Below are positions 12,464-21,241 of a DNA stretch of 37,307 nucleotides, piece after piece. Source of the DNA: Actinomycetes bacterium. Its GTDB lineage: Bacteria > Actinomycetota > Actinomycetes > Propionibacteriales > Nocardioidaceae. The first letter of the stretch is position 1, and each line of letters begins with the position of its first letter. The position numbers and the translations under genes were made by a program. Below the pieces are notes generated by a model, which did not search any database, was not told the origin of the DNA, and saw only the letters and a list, made by a program, of their open reading frames with translations. The stretch spans positions 1 through 37,307 of the forward strand of contig JAEWXC010000101.1 in NCBI GenBank assembly GCA_023396115.1. Reading direction: 5' to 3'.

Positions 12464-13976
12464 GGACCTGCGAGCGCGACGGGTGCCGCAGCTTCGACAT
12501 GGTCTTCGACTCGATCTGACGGATCCGCTCGCGGGTCACGCCGTAGACCTTGCCGATCTCGTCGAGGGTCTTGGGCTGGCCGTCGGTGAGGCCGAAGCGC
12601 ATCGAGACCACGCCGGCCTCCCGCTCGGACAGGGTGTCCAGCACCGCGTGCAGCTGCTCCTGGAGCAGGGTGAAGGAGACCGCGTCGGCCGGGACGATCG
12701 CCTCGGAGTCCTCGATCAGGTCACCGAACTCGGAGTCGCCGTCCTCGCCCAGCGGGGTGTGCAGCGAGATCGGCTCGCGGCCGTACTTCTGCACCTCGAT
12801 GACCTTCTCGGCGGTCATGTCGAGTTCCTTGGCCAACTCCTCCGGGGTGGGCTCGCGGCCCAGGTCCTGGAGCATCTGGCGCTGGACGCGGGCCAGCTTG
12901 TTGATGACCTCGACCATGTGCACCGGGATCCGGATGGTGCGGGCCTGGTCGGCCATCGCGCGGGTGATCGCCTGACGGATCCACCAGGTGGCGTAGGTGG
13001 AGAACTTGTAGCCCTTGGTGTAGTCGAACTTCTCGACCGCACGGATCAGACCCAGGTTGCCCTCCTGGATCAGGTCCAGGAAGAGCATGCCGCGCCCGGT
13101 GTAGCGCTTGGCCAGCGAGACCACCAGTCGCAGGTTCGCCTCGAGCAGGTGGTTCTTGGCGCGCTTGCCGTCCGCCGAGATCCACTCGTACTCCTCGAGC
13201 AGCTTCGGGGTGATCTTGCCGCCCTTGTTGAGCTTCTCGTCCGAGAACAGGCCGGCCTCGATCCGCTTGGCGAGCTCGACCTCCATCTCGGCGTTGAGCA
13301 GCGGGACCTTGCCGATCTGCTTGAGGTAGTCCTTGACCGGGTCGGCGGTGGCGCCGGCCACCATGACCTGCTGCTCGGGCTCGTCGGTGTCGTCGGCGGC
13401 GGAGACGACGAACGACGCCTCCTTCTCGTCCTCCTTGATGGAGGGGTCGCTGGCGACGTCCTTCTCGAACTGCTCGTCGGGGATGTCGGGCAGGACCTTC
13501 TTGCCATCGGGACCGATGACGACCTCGGTCACCTCCGTCTCGGTCCCGGCGGCCTCCGCGGCGGCCTTCTTGGCCGGAGCCTTCTTCCCGGCGGCCTTCT
13601 TGGCCGGGGCGGCGCTCTTCTTGGCGGCGGCCTTCTTGGCCGGGGCCGGCTCGGCGTCCTCGGCCACGGCCTTCTTCGCGGCGGCCTTCTTGGCCGGGGC
13701 CTTCTTCGCCGCGGTCTTGGCCGTGGTGGTCTTGCGCGGCGCGGCGGCGGCTGCGGTGCCGACGGACGCAGCGGTCACGTCGACGGTGATGCCCAGTCCG
13801 CTCAGGTGCGCGATCAGCGCCTTGAAGTGCTTGGGCTCCACCGCGGCGCCCTCGCTGGCCCGACGGACGGCGTCGGGGGTGACGGTGCCGGACGCGGTGC
13901 CGGACTCGACCAGGGCCACGACGGCGGGGTGCGACAGCACCTCAGCGGGCAGCAGCTTGCGTGCGCTCGAAGACAC
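12444..13976 (-). CDS. sigA: Primary sigma factor RpoD/SigA (HrdB-type)
   Basis: The housekeeping sigma factor, 510 residues from the preferred start. A Lys/Ala-rich low-complexity segment (about 82-143, repeats of AKKAAAKK) replaces much of region 1.1, as in many actinobacterial SigA proteins. Region 1.2 begins at DPVKDYLKQIGKVPLL (about 212). Region 2 spans about 278-348 with RAVEKFDYTKGYKFSTYATWWIRQ, and region 3 follows. Region 4 ends with YGVTRERIRQIESKTMSKLRHPSRS and the final RDYLD. GTG 13976 has AGAGG five bases before it and gives VSSSARKLLPAEVL; a GTG two codons earlier and a TTG at 14027 are alternatives. Its final codons form the island's attachment site, so its 3' untranslated region is now island DNA. 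Confidence 0.95.
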   Translation of the reverse strand: MSSSARKLLPAEVLSHPAVVALVESGTASGTVTPDAVRRASEGAAVEPKHFKALIAHLSGLGITVDVTAASVGTAAAAAPRKTTTAKTAAKKAPAKKAAAKKAVAEDAEPAPAKKAAAKKSAAPAKKAAGKKAPAKKAAAEAAGTETEVTEVVIGPDGKKVLPDIPDEQFEKDVASDPSIKEDEKEASFVVSAADDTDEPEQQVMVAGATADPVKDYLKQIGKVPLLNAEMEVELAKRIEAGLFSDEKLNKGGKITPKLLEEYEWISADGKRAKNHLLEANLRLVVSLAKRYTGRGMLFLDLIQEGNLGLIRAVEKFDYTKGYKFSTYATWWIRQAITRAMADQARTIRIPVHMVEVINKLARVQRQMLQDLGREPTPEELAKELDMTAEKVIEVQKYGREPISLHTPLGEDGDSEFGDLIEDSEAIVPADAVSFTLLQEQLHAVLDTLSEREAGVVSMRFGLTDGQPKTLDEIGKVYGVTRERIRQIESKTMSKLRHPSRSQVLRDYLD

Positions 13977-14094
13977 GAACACCTCTCGTGAAGACTTTTG
14001 GGGCGCGGCCAAGCCCGGTGTCGTCAAGAGCCGCTGCAGAACATTGAACCACGGGGGTGGGAAGAACCTCCGATCAGGCTCGCTGCCCTCACGC

Positions 14095-14655
14095 TCAGCC
14101 CTTCGCGGCGGCCTTCTTGGCCTTCTTGAAGTCGCGCACCTTCTGCAACGAGTCGGCGTCGACGACGTCGGCCACCGAGCGGTAGCCGTCCAGGGCGTAG
14201 TCGCCCACGACCTTCTCCCACCCGTCGAGGCGCACCCCGCACTGCTTGGCCAGCAGCGCCACGAAGATCTGGGCCTTCTGCTTGCCGAACCCCGGCAGCG
14301 CGTTGATCCGCTTGAACAGGTCGCGACCGTCGCTGGCCTCGGTCCAGATCCGCTCGGCGTCGCCGTCGTAGGTCTCCTCGATGATCCGGGCCAGCTCCTG
14401 GAGCCGGGCCGCCATCGAGCCGGGGAACCGGTGGATGGCCGGCGTCTCGGCGGCCAGCGCGGCGAAGGCCTCGGGCTCGGCGTGCGCGATCGCGCTCGGG
14501 TCGAAGGACCCGAACCGGTCGACGATCTTCGACGGGCCGCGGAAGGCGTGCTCCATCGGGTACTGCTGGTCGAGCATCATCCCGGCGAGCAGGGCGAAGG
14601 CGGAGTCGTCGAGGACCCGGTCAGCGGCCTCGTCCTGGCAGATCTGGAAACCCAT
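14095..14655 (-). CDS. HhH-GPD-type base-excision DNA repair protein
   Basis: A 186-residue protein related to the HhH-GPD glycosylase superfamily, in the short actinobacterial form. Visible marks are FALLAGMMLDQQYPMEHAF near the N-terminus, corresponding to the first helices of the fold, and the helix-hairpin-helix INALPGFGKQKAQIFVALLAKQ at about 115-138. A Lys/Ala-rich C-terminus ends in KKAKKAAAKG. There is no iron-sulfur cluster loop. Its substrate lesion cannot be told from sequence. ATG 14655 begins MGFQICQDEAADRVL. It follows the YjbR-like gene by 23 bp on the same strand, so the two are probably one operon reading toward sigA. Confidence 0.82.
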   Translation of the reverse strand: MGFQICQDEAADRVLDDSAFALLAGMMLDQQYPMEHAFRGPSKIVDRFGSFDPSAIAHAEPEAFAALAAETPAIHRFPGSMAARLQELARIIEETYDGDAERIWTEASDGRDLFKRINALPGFGKQKAQIFVALLAKQCGVRLDGWEKVVGDYALDGYRSVADVVDADSLQKVRDFKKAKKAAAKG

Positions 14656-14678
14656 GGGGCCATCCTGCCCCACCGGGT

Positions 14679-14984
14679 TCAGTCCTCGGCGCGCTGCAGG
14701 TCCCGAGCCGCCCTCACCGCCTGCGTGATCGCGTCCGGGTTGCCGTCCAGGTCGACCAGGACGCTGTGGTGGCGCACCATCGCGCGGGGCACCGAGAAGG
14801 TCCCGGGCAGGTCGCTGACCCAGCCGTGCCGCAGGTCGGGGTCCATCCGCACGACCACCGTGTGCTCGTCGACCTCCCGCGCGACCAGCCGACCCCGGTA
14901 GGTCCACCGGCGCTGGCCGGCGGCCGTCCCCCGGTGCACGCCGTCCAGGGCTTCGGCGATCCGGCCGAACTCCTCCAGGTCCAC
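14679..14984 (-). CDS. MmcQ/YjbR-like protein
   Basis: A 101-residue soluble protein beginning MDLEEFGRIAEALDGVHRG. The helix-strand layout (RRWTYRGRLVAREVDEHTVVVRMD, then TFSVPRAMVRHHSVLVDL and a terminal amphipathic helix) resembles the MmcQ/YjbR (DUF419) double-wing fold, whose members are thought to bind DNA. The match is loose. GTG start with GGGAGG four bases upstream. It lies 23 bp before the HhH-GPD gene, a pairing that would fit a DNA-related role. Confidence 0.62.
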   Translation of the reverse strand: MDLEEFGRIAEALDGVHRGTAAGQRRWTYRGRLVAREVDEHTVVVRMDPDLRHGWVSDLPGTFSVPRAMVRHHSVLVDLDGNPDAITQAVRAARDLQRAED

Positions 14985-15034
14985 CGCACCTCCCGTGCGC
15001 CCGCCCGCGGCTGGGACGCCGGGGCCGGGCCGGG

Positions 15035-15433
15035 TCAGGCCTTGACGGCCAGCACCGGGCAGGTGGCGTCGAGCAGCACCCGCTGGGCGTTGGAGCCCAT
15101 CAGCAGCTTCCCGACCGGGGTGCGGTGCCGCAGCCCGATGACGATCAGGTCGGCGTGCTCGGTCTCGGCGATCGCCAGCACGTCCTCGGCCGGCTCGAAG
15201 CCCCGGATGAGGTGCCGCACCTCGTGGTCGACGCCGGACTCGGCGAGCTGGGTGCGGACCTGCTGGAGCTCGTTCTCCGCCTCCCGGGCGGCGCCGGCGT
15301 CGTAGTCGCTGCCACCCCGGTAGGAGCTGACCAGCACGATGCGCGATCCGCGCAGCCGCGCCTCCTCGATGCCTGCGGTGAGGGCTGCCGCGCCCTCCGG
15401 TCGGGGCACGTAGCCCACCACGATGGTTCCCAC
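15035..15433 (-). CDS. Universal stress protein (UspA family)
   Basis: A 132-residue single-domain universal stress protein. It begins VGTIVVGYVPRPEGAAAL, the first strand with the usual nucleotide-contacting region. The C-terminal ATP-binding signature is GLRHRTPVGKLLMGSNAQRVL, where His replaces the second Gly of the G-2x-G-9x-G(S/T) motif. The end CPVLAVK is typical. ATP binding is therefore probable but may be modified. GTG start with GAGGAGG six bases upstream; the open frame continues far upstream but is low complexity. Divergent from the hypothetical gene at 15584, sharing a 150-bp intergenic region. Confidence 0.88.
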   Translation of the reverse strand: MGTIVVGYVPRPEGAAALTAGIEEARLRGSRIVLVSSYRGGSDYDAGAAREAENELQQVRTQLAESGVDHEVRHLIRGFEPAEDVLAIAETEHADLIVIGLRHRTPVGKLLMGSNAQRVLLDATCPVLAVKA

Positions 15434-15583
15434 GCCGACCTCCTCGTCACCGCGCCGACCCGTGCGGACCGGCCGCTCCAGCACCGTACCGAAGCGCAGG
15501 CCGCTTGGGGAGGGCCCAGCGGCCGGACGCCGCCCTGTGGAGGAGCGCTGGCACGGGGCGCGTGCGCCGGGGAGGCTGGCGGC

Positions 15584-16021
15584 GTGCCCCTGCGAGAACC
15601 CCTCACCGATGCCGTGGCCGCCGCCTGGCGGGAGGAGGTGCGGCGCCTGGTGGATGCCCGCCCCCGCAAACACTTCGCCGGCCGGCTGCACGTGGGCCGG
15701 GCCGGTGGCCCGTCGGTGGACGACACCCCGCCGGACCGGGCCGGCCTGGACGCGGCGTTGCGCACCGACCTGCTCGACGCGCTGCTGCAGCGGTGGTCCG
15801 AGAGCGCGACCGGCCGGGCGTCCCCGCACGCCCCGGTGCTGTGGTGGGTCCGGCCGGGGGTTCCCGAGCGGCACGACGACGACGTCGCCTGGTTGGCCGC
15901 GGCCCGGGCGGCCTGCGCGCAACGCACGCTGCGGCGCACCTTCGTGGTGGTCACCCGGGTGGGCTGGTACGACCCGGAGACCGAGGTCGGACGGCGCTGG
16001 ACCCGGGTCCGGGTCCGCTGA
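15584..16021 (+). CDS. Hypothetical protein
   Basis: A 145-residue soluble protein. It has helical N-terminal segments (LTDAVAAAWREEVRRLVDARPRKHF), an acidic linker, APVLWWVRPG, and a C-terminal VVVTRVGWYDPETEVGRRW. I do not recognise the family. The GTG start is supported by GGGGAGG seven bases before it; longer readings in this frame run antisense to the universal stress protein gene. It is followed by an intergenic array of GGTGGTCGAGC repeats. Confidence 0.65.
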   Translation: MPLREPLTDAVAAAWREEVRRLVDARPRKHFAGRLHVGRAGGPSVDDTPPDRAGLDAALRTDLLDALLQRWSESATGRASPHAPVLWWVRPGVPERHDDDVAWLAAARAACAQRTLRRTFVVVTRVGWYDPETEVGRRWTRVRVR

Positions 16022-16059
16022 GCGGGGCGAACCAGTCGCACTCCCCCGCTCTCCCTCCC

Positions 16060-16205
16060 GGTGGTCGCCCTCCCCGGTGGTCGAGCCTGCCGAGACCCCG
16101 CCCGAGGCCATCCCCGCAGACCGCCCACCCGGTGGTCGAGCTTGCCGAGACCCGCCCCGGGCCACCCCGCAGATCACCCACCCGGTGGTCGAGCCTGCCG
16201 AGACC
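16060..16205. repeat. Three-copy intergenic repeat with 53-55-bp spacing
   Basis: GGTCGAGCCTGCCGAGACC-type repeats, each preceded by GGT, occur at 16076-16097, 16131-16152 (one base different) and 16184-16205. A partial copy is at 16060. Intervening sequence is also similar (CCGCAGA..CCCACC). The same 22-mer appears twice at 30471-30523. Confidence 0.75.
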
Positions 16206-16213
16206 CCGCGCGG

Positions 16214-17677
16214 CTACTCCCAGCTGTGCACGGGCTCGTTGGTGTGCATCAGCTCGCGGTACTCGTTGACCACGTTCCGCAGCGCCGACCAGCGCTCCTC
16301 ACCGACCCGACGGTGCACCCGACCCACGAACCACGACGCCCCGTTGCTGCTGGTCAGGCAGCGCTGCTCGATCACCCCCAGGTAGCGGTCGACCTCCTCG
16401 GCGCTGGCCCCGGAGTCGGTGAGGCCCTGGGCGGCCAGGGGCAGCAGCCGGCGCAGCACCAGCTCGGTGACCGGCACCTGCCCGATGCCCGGCCAGAACA
16501 CCTCCGCGTCGATCCCGTGCCGTGCAGCGGTGTGGAAGTTCTCCTCGGCGGCCCCGAAGGACATCTGCGACCACAGCGGCCGCTCGTGCTCGGCCAGCGC
16601 GTGCACCAGGCCGAAGTAGAAGGCGGCGTTGGCGACGGTGTCGAGCACGGTCGGCCCGGCACCGAGCAGCCGGTTCTCCACCCGCAGGTGCGGCACCCCG
16701 TCGGCGATGTCGTAGACCGGGCGGTTCCAGCGGTAGACGGTGCCGTTGTGCAGCCGGAGCTCGGCCAACTGCGGGGTGCCGCCGTCCTCCAGCACCCGGG
16801 CCGGGTCCTCCTCCTCGGTCACCGGGAGCAGGGCGGGGAAGTACCGCACGTTCTCCTCGAACAGGTCGAAGACGCTGGTGATCCAGCGTTCCCCGAACCA
16901 GACCCGGGGACGCACACCCTGGGCCTTGAGCTCGGCGCTGCGGGTGTCGGTGGCCTGCTCGAAGAGCGGCACTCGGGTCTCGCGCCACAGCTCCTTGCCC
17001 AGCAGGTAGGGCGAGTTGGCGGCCAGCGCGACCTGGACCCCGGCGATGACCTGGGAGGCGTTCCAGGTGGCGGCGAACCGGTCCGGTGAGGTCTGGACGT
17101 GGAACTGGGTGCTGGTACAGGCGGCCTCGGGCAGGATCGAGTCGGCGGTGGTCTGCACCCGTTCCCGCCCGTCGATCACGATCTCGATGTCCTCGCCCCG
17201 GGCCGCGAGGATCTGCTCGGACAGCAACCGGTAGCGCGGGTTGGCACTGATCGAGTCGACCGAGAGGTGACCGCCGCGCAGGGTGGGCAGGATCCCGATC
17301 ATCAGCTGGTGGGCGCCGACCCGGGCCGCCTTCTCCTCGGCGTCGTTGAGGCTGCGCCGCAGGGTCTGCTCGTAGCCGCTCAGCGCCCCGGTACGGATCC
17401 GGCCCGGCGCCACGTTGATCTCGATGTTGAACTGGCCCAGCTCGGTCTGGAAGTCCGGGTCGGCGATCTCGGCCAGCACCTCGGCGTTGCGCAGCGCCGG
17501 GTCACCGCGCTCGTCGACCAGGTTGAGCTCGACCTCCATCCCGGTCATCGGGTCGTCGGTGTCGAAACGGGCCTCGCGCAGCATCCGGGCGAACACGTCC
17601 AGACAGGCCCGCACCTTCTGGCGGTGCCTGGTCCGGTCGGCCCCGGTGAACTGCTGACGCTCCACCTCTGCTCCCAT
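16214..17677 (-). CDS. GCS2-type glutamate-cysteine ligase family protein
   Basis: A 487-residue ATP-grasp-like carboxylate-amine ligase of the GCS2 family, which joins glutamate to cysteine or another amine. Diagnostic segments are GMEVELNLVD (about 46-55), TELGQFNIEIN (78-88), STQFHVQTSPDRFAATWN and NSPYLLGKELWRETRVPLFEQ (about 214-240). RWNRPVYDI follows near residue 320. In actinobacteria related enzymes make gamma-glutamylcysteine for ergothioneine (EgtA) or act on unknown amines. No other ergothioneine genes are nearby, so no symbol is given. The start ATG is predicted leaderless, with TAGGCT six bases upstream. The GGTGGTCGAGC repeat array lies directly after its stop. Confidence 0.85.
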   Translation of the reverse strand: MGAEVERQQFTGADRTRHRQKVRACLDVFARMLREARFDTDDPMTGMEVELNLVDERGDPALRNAEVLAEIADPDFQTELGQFNIEINVAPGRIRTGALSGYEQTLRRSLNDAEEKAARVGAHQLMIGILPTLRGGHLSVDSISANPRYRLLSEQILAARGEDIEIVIDGRERVQTTADSILPEAACTSTQFHVQTSPDRFAATWNASQVIAGVQVALAANSPYLLGKELWRETRVPLFEQATDTRSAELKAQGVRPRVWFGERWITSVFDLFEENVRYFPALLPVTEEEDPARVLEDGGTPQLAELRLHNGTVYRWNRPVYDIADGVPHLRVENRLLGAGPTVLDTVANAAFYFGLVHALAEHERPLWSQMSFGAAEENFHTAARHGIDAEVFWPGIGQVPVTELVLRRLLPLAAQGLTDSGASAEEVDRYLGVIEQRCLTSSNGASWFVGRVHRRVGEERWSALRNVVNEYRELMHTNEPVHSWE

Positions 17678-17683
17678 GCGGTG

Positions 17684-17689
17684 AGCCTA
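17684..17689 (-). promoter_or_regulatory. Leaderless -10 element of the GCS2 ligase gene
   Basis: TAGGCT lies exactly six bases before the ATG, matching the TANNNT -10 and spacing of leaderless transcripts. There is no ribosome-binding sequence. Confidence 0.5.
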
Positions 17690-17751
17690 GGTCGACGGGA
17701 GCCGGGTGCAACACCCCCGGACGGCGCGCGCGGACGCGTCGCACCCAGTTG

Positions 17752-18795
17752 TCAGGCCGCCGGGTCCGGCCCCGAGGAGGCTGCCCCCTCCAGTTCCGAG
17801 GTCGACACCGGCGCGATCGCGTCGGTGAGCAGCTGCCGGGTCAGGTCGGTCAGGCTGCTGCCGCCGGCGTCGGTCGACCGGTCGACGGCGCACCAGGCCA
17901 GCGCGCCGTTGCCCGAGAGCCAGGCGAGCTGGGCCACCACCCCGGCCACGGCGCCGACGCCCTCCGCCGGGGTGGCCCGCAGCACCCCGATCCAGAACTC
18001 GAGGTGCTCGCGGGCCTCGCCACGTTCGACCCCCACCCAGGCCTCGTCCCTGATCCGGGGCACCTGCACGGCACGCACCAGCCGCGCGGTGGTCCGCTCG
18101 TCCGGTGCCCTGCCCCCACCGGCGGCCGCCACCCACCCGGGCAGCTGGTCCCGCAGCAGGGCGCACTCGGCGGCGACCTCCTCGACGGTCCAGCCCTCGT
18201 CGAGTTCGGCTCCCCCGGCCCGGCGGACCCGCTCGACCCACTGCTCGCACGGCTCCAGCAGACCGGCCACCTCCTCCCGCGAGCCCAGCACCACGTCGCC
18301 GCGCCAGACCGCCTCCGTGCGGTACGGGTGCGTGCTGGGGTCGAACTCCCGCAGTCCGGTGCCGGTGAACGGGTGGGCCGGGTCCAACGGCATCCAGCCG
18401 GTGGGGGTGGCGCCCAGGCAGTCGAGGACGCTGATCCCCGCGGCGGTGAGGCGGCTGGCCAGGAACCGCACGAGCCAGGCGTGCCCGGCCGGCTGCTCGG
18501 AGTAGACCACCAGCACCACCCGGTCCACCGCGTGCCCGGCACAGGCGTGCCCCAGCTGCGCCGCCAGCACCGAGGCACCGGCCTCGTCGTGCGGCAGGTC
18601 CGAGCGGGCCTGGGGACCCCCGCGGCCGATGCTCACCATCACCACCGACTCGGTGGGCACGAAGCCCATCGCGACGGGGACGAAGGCGAGCAGGTCCTCG
18701 GGGGTCCGGGCCCGGAATCCACGGGGAGGGCGGTGACGTCCGCGGGCGGCGCCGGGGCGGTCAGGTCTCTGAGGGCTGTTCGTCGAAGGTTCCAT
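17752..18795 (-). CDS. DUF4192 domain protein
   Basis: A 347-residue protein of the actinobacterial DUF4192 type, function unknown. The N-terminal FRARTPEDLLAFVPVAMGFVPTESVVMVSIG matches the domain start, where the usual PxxLLAxVPxLLGFxPxxSLV pattern is seen. Also present are DRVVLVVYSEQ and, late in the protein, AWLSGNGALAWCAVDR, the family's GxGALAxxA segment. Low-complexity Pro/Arg residues precede the domain. ATG 18795 is preferred; the open frame continues upstream only antisense to dinB. Divergent from dinB, with a 174-bp intergenic region in which I see no clear LexA box. Confidence 0.8.
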   Translation of the reverse strand: MEPSTNSPQRPDRPGAARGRHRPPRGFRARTPEDLLAFVPVAMGFVPTESVVMVSIGRGGPQARSDLPHDEAGASVLAAQLGHACAGHAVDRVVLVVYSEQPAGHAWLVRFLASRLTAAGISVLDCLGATPTGWMPLDPAHPFTGTGLREFDPSTHPYRTEAVWRGDVVLGSREEVAGLLEPCEQWVERVRRAGGAELDEGWTVEEVAAECALLRDQLPGWVAAAGGGRAPDERTTARLVRAVQVPRIRDEAWVGVERGEAREHLEFWIGVLRATPAEGVGAVAGVVAQLAWLSGNGALAWCAVDRSTDAGGSSLTDLTRQLLTDAIAPVSTSELEGAASSGPDPAA

Positions 18796-18969
18796 GCCCC
18801 GACGCTGCCCGCTGACCCGGGCCACCGGCGCCCCAGCACCTGCGACGGTGGAGTGCCGTCCCCCCGCCGGTGGCTGTGGACGCCCCGGGGCCGCGAACAC
18901 CGGGCCCGTAGGCACCCGTGAGGCACCGTGCACCGGGTTGTCGGAGCGACCGGCGAGAATGGCGCCACC

Positions 18970-20340
18970 ATGCGCCCGCACGCCTCCGTCCTGCACCTCG
19001 ACCTGGACGCGTTCTTCGCCTCCGTCGAGCAGCGGGACAAGCCCTCCCTGCGCGGCAAGCCCGTGGTGGTCGGCGGGACCGGGTGGCGTGGCGTCGTCTC
19101 CACCGCCTCCTACGAGGCGCGGGCGTTCGGGATCCGTTCGGCGATGTCGACCCGGGAGGCCCGCTCCCGCTGTCCCAACGCCGCCTACCTGGCGGGCCGC
19201 TTCCCCGCCTACCGCGAGGCCAGCGGCCTGGTGATGGCCGAGCTGCGCGCCGTCTCCCCGCTGGTGGAGCCGCTGTCGCTGGACGAGGCCTTCGTCGACC
19301 TGGCCGCCGCCGACCTGCCCGACCTGTCCGTGGAGACCGTCACCGTCTGCGCCGAGCGACTGCGGGCCCGGGTCGCGGAGGTGACCGGCGGGCTGACCGC
19401 CTCGGTCGGGGTGGCCAGCAGCAAGTTCCTGGCCAAGGTGGCCTCGGAGCTGGACAAGCCGGACGGCCTGACGGTGGTGCCGCCCGGCACCGAGACCGCG
19501 CTGCTGCACCCGATGGCCGTGCGCGTCATCCCCGGCGTCGGGCCGGCGACCACCGAACGCCTGCGGCGCGCCGGGATCCACACGGTCGCGGAACTGGCCG
19601 CGGTGAGCGCCGAGGAGCTGGTCCGGCTGCTCGGACGCTCGCACGGGCTGGGCCTGCACGAGCTCGCCCACGCGCGCGACGACCGGGCGGTGGTGCCCGA
19701 GCGGGAGGCCAAGTCGGTCAGCGTGGAGGGCACCTACGAGACCGACCTGACCGACCGCAGCCTGATGCAGGGCCTGCTCACCCGGCAGGCCGGGGACGTG
19801 GCCCGGCGGCTGTCCGCGTCCGGGCACTCGGGGCGGACGGTGTCGATCAAGGTGCGGCTGCACGACTTCACCACGATGAGCCGCTCCACGACGCTGGCGG
19901 CCCCCACCGACGACCGGGGCGTGATCGCGCGGACCGCCTGCGCCCTGCTGGCGGACCTGGACACCTCCGGTGGGGTGCGGTTGCTCGGGGTGGGGGTCTC
20001 GGGGCTGGCCGACTGGGTCCAGGACGACCTGTTCGCCGTCCTCGAGCCGGCCGGGTCGGACGACGACGACCAGGCGGCCCCCGACCCCGAGCCGGACGAG
20101 GTGGACCCGCTGGCCGAGCGGATCGAGGGGCTGCTCCGGCACCGGCTGTGGGCACCGGGCAGCGACGTGGTGCACACCGAGCACGGCCGGGGCTGGGTCT
20201 GGGGCGCCGGGCACGGCATCGTCACGGTGCGTTTCGAGACCGCCGAGACCGGACCGGGGCCGGTCCGCAACGTCCGCGCCGACGACCCGGCGCTGTGTCC
20301 GTGGCCCTGCACCGATGAGTGCCACGCCGGGACCGAGTGA
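18970..20340 (+). CDS. dinB: DNA polymerase IV (Y-family)
   Basis: A 456-residue translesion polymerase. Catalytic motifs are HLDLDAFFASVE (Asp11 and Asp13) at the N-terminus and SLDEAFVDL near residue 100. SVGVASSKFLAKVASELDKPDG (about 154-175) is the finger/palm motif, and VIPGVGPATTERLRRAGI is the helix-hairpin-helix. The little-finger domain carries SVEGTYETDL and TVSIKVRLHDFTT. A C-terminal extension of about 90 residues (acidic DDDDQAAPDPEPDE, then GRGWVWGAGHGIVTVRFE) exceeds standard DinB and lacks an obvious beta-clamp motif; a Tudor-like fold is possible. The ATG has no ribosome site. GAGAAT nine bases upstream could be a -10 giving an almost leaderless mRNA. Confidence 0.92.
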   Translation: MRPHASVLHLDLDAFFASVEQRDKPSLRGKPVVVGGTGWRGVVSTASYEARAFGIRSAMSTREARSRCPNAAYLAGRFPAYREASGLVMAELRAVSPLVEPLSLDEAFVDLAAADLPDLSVETVTVCAERLRARVAEVTGGLTASVGVASSKFLAKVASELDKPDGLTVVPPGTETALLHPMAVRVIPGVGPATTERLRRAGIHTVAELAAVSAEELVRLLGRSHGLGLHELAHARDDRAVVPEREAKSVSVEGTYETDLTDRSLMQGLLTRQAGDVARRLSASGHSGRTVSIKVRLHDFTTMSRSTTLAAPTDDRGVIARTACALLADLDTSGGVRLLGVGVSGLADWVQDDLFAVLEPAGSDDDDQAAPDPEPDEVDPLAERIEGLLRHRLWAPGSDVVHTEHGRGWVWGAGHGIVTVRFETAETGPGPVRNVRADDPALCPWPCTDECHAGTE

Positions 20341-20380
20341 CTCCCCGCGACGACGACCGCGTCGAGGTCGAGCCGCAGAC

Positions 20381-21241
20381 TCACGACCGGGTGAACCGCA
20401 CTGCCTCGCCCGGGCGCAGCTGCGCGAGCACGTCCAGGTCCTCGGCACGGACCACCCCGATCACCGGGTAGCCGCCGGTGACCGGGTGGTCGGCCAGGAA
20501 GACCACCGGCCCCGAGGGCGGCACCTGGACGGCCCCGAGCACCATCGGTTCACTCGGCAGCTCGGCCGGGGCATCCGGCTGCCGTGCGAGCCGGGGGCCC
20601 TCCAGTCGCAGGCCGACCCGGTTGCTGGCTGCGCCGACCCGCCACGGCACCGAGCCGAGCAGACCCAGCGCTTCGGGGGTGAACCAGTCCGCGCGTGGCC
20701 CAGGGTCGAGCCGGAGCACCGGCACCGGGGGCGTACGGCGGGGCGGCACCGGGTCGAGCACCGGCACGGCCCCGACCGGCCCGAGCGGCAGCACGTCGCC
20801 CACCCGCAGCGCCGCCGGGCCGACCCCGGCCAGCGAGTCCTGGGCACGCGAGCCGAGCACGGCCGGTACGTCGACTCCCCCACCCAGCGCCAGGTAGCCG
20901 CGCACCCCGGCACGGGGCGGCGGCACCGTCAGCCGGCTGCCGGCGGCCACGGTGTGCGCCACCCCCTGTTCCCGGGGTCGGCCGTCGACCAGCAGGTCAC
21001 CGGGGGCGCCGGTGAGCGCGACCGTCACGGCCTGCCCGCACACCAGCACGAGTCCCCCGAGGGTGGTCTCGAAGAGCGCCGCGTCGGGGTCGTTGCCCAC
21101 CAGCCGGTTGGCCAACGCCGCGGCTCCGGCGTCCAGTGCGCCCGAGCGGGGCACTCCCAGGTGGGCGACCCCACGACGCCCCCGGTCCTGCAGACTCGTG
21201 CCCGCACCCAGGGCCTCGACGCGGACGGTCCGGGCGCTCAC
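20381..21241 (-). CDS. pxpC: 5-oxoprolinase subunit C (biotin-dependent carboxyltransferase-like)
   Basis: A 286-residue subunit of the prokaryotic ATP-dependent 5-oxoprolinase, which opens 5-oxo-L-proline to glutamate with PxpA and PxpB. The N-terminus VEALGAGTSLQDRGRRGVAHLGVPRSGALD is the typical KipA/AHS2 opening. GYLALGGGVDVPAVLGSRAQD and the terminal VFLADHPVTGGYPVIGVV are also family signatures. Its GTG start overlaps the pxpB stop (GTGA), so the two are translationally coupled. It converges on dinB with 40 bp between stops. The open frame extends upstream into pxpB only as an out-of-frame shadow. Confidence 0.92.
   Translation of the reverse strand: MSARTVRVEALGAGTSLQDRGRRGVAHLGVPRSGALDAGAAALANRLVGNDPDAALFETTLGGLVLVCGQAVTVALTGAPGDLLVDGRPREQGVAHTVAAGSRLTVPPPRAGVRGYLALGGGVDVPAVLGSRAQDSLAGVGPAALRVGDVLPLGPVGAVPVLDPVPPRRTPPVPVLRLDPGPRADWFTPEALGLLGSVPWRVGAASNRVGLRLEGPRLARQPDAPAELPSEPMVLGAVQVPPSGPVVFLADHPVTGGYPVIGVVRAEDLDVLAQLRPGEAVRFTRS

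Noticed and set aside
13560..13740. Dense 12-15-bp repeats resembling a minisatellite inside sigA
   Set aside because: They encode the Lys/Ala-rich region common in actinobacterial sigma factors, so they are coding low complexity rather than a separate repeat element.
12483..13991. A 502-codon plus-strand frame antisense to sigA
   Set aside because: Its translation is Leu/Gly/Asp low complexity mirroring the Lys/Ala-rich sigA segment; there is no domain and no ribosome site.
13976..14027. TTG at 14027 as the sigA start
   Set aside because: No ribosome site; GTG 13976 has AGAGG at good spacing and gives the expected SSSARKLLPAEV opening.
18796..18969. A LexA/SOS box before dinB
   Set aside because: I looked for TCGAAC-N4-GTTCGA forms and found only partial TCGAA matches.
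17752..20448. An 898-codon open frame on the minus strand spanning the DUF4192 gene and antisense to all of dinB
   Set aside because: Only the DUF4192 part has family motifs. The rest is low-complexity antisense of dinB, an effect of high GC and few stop codons.
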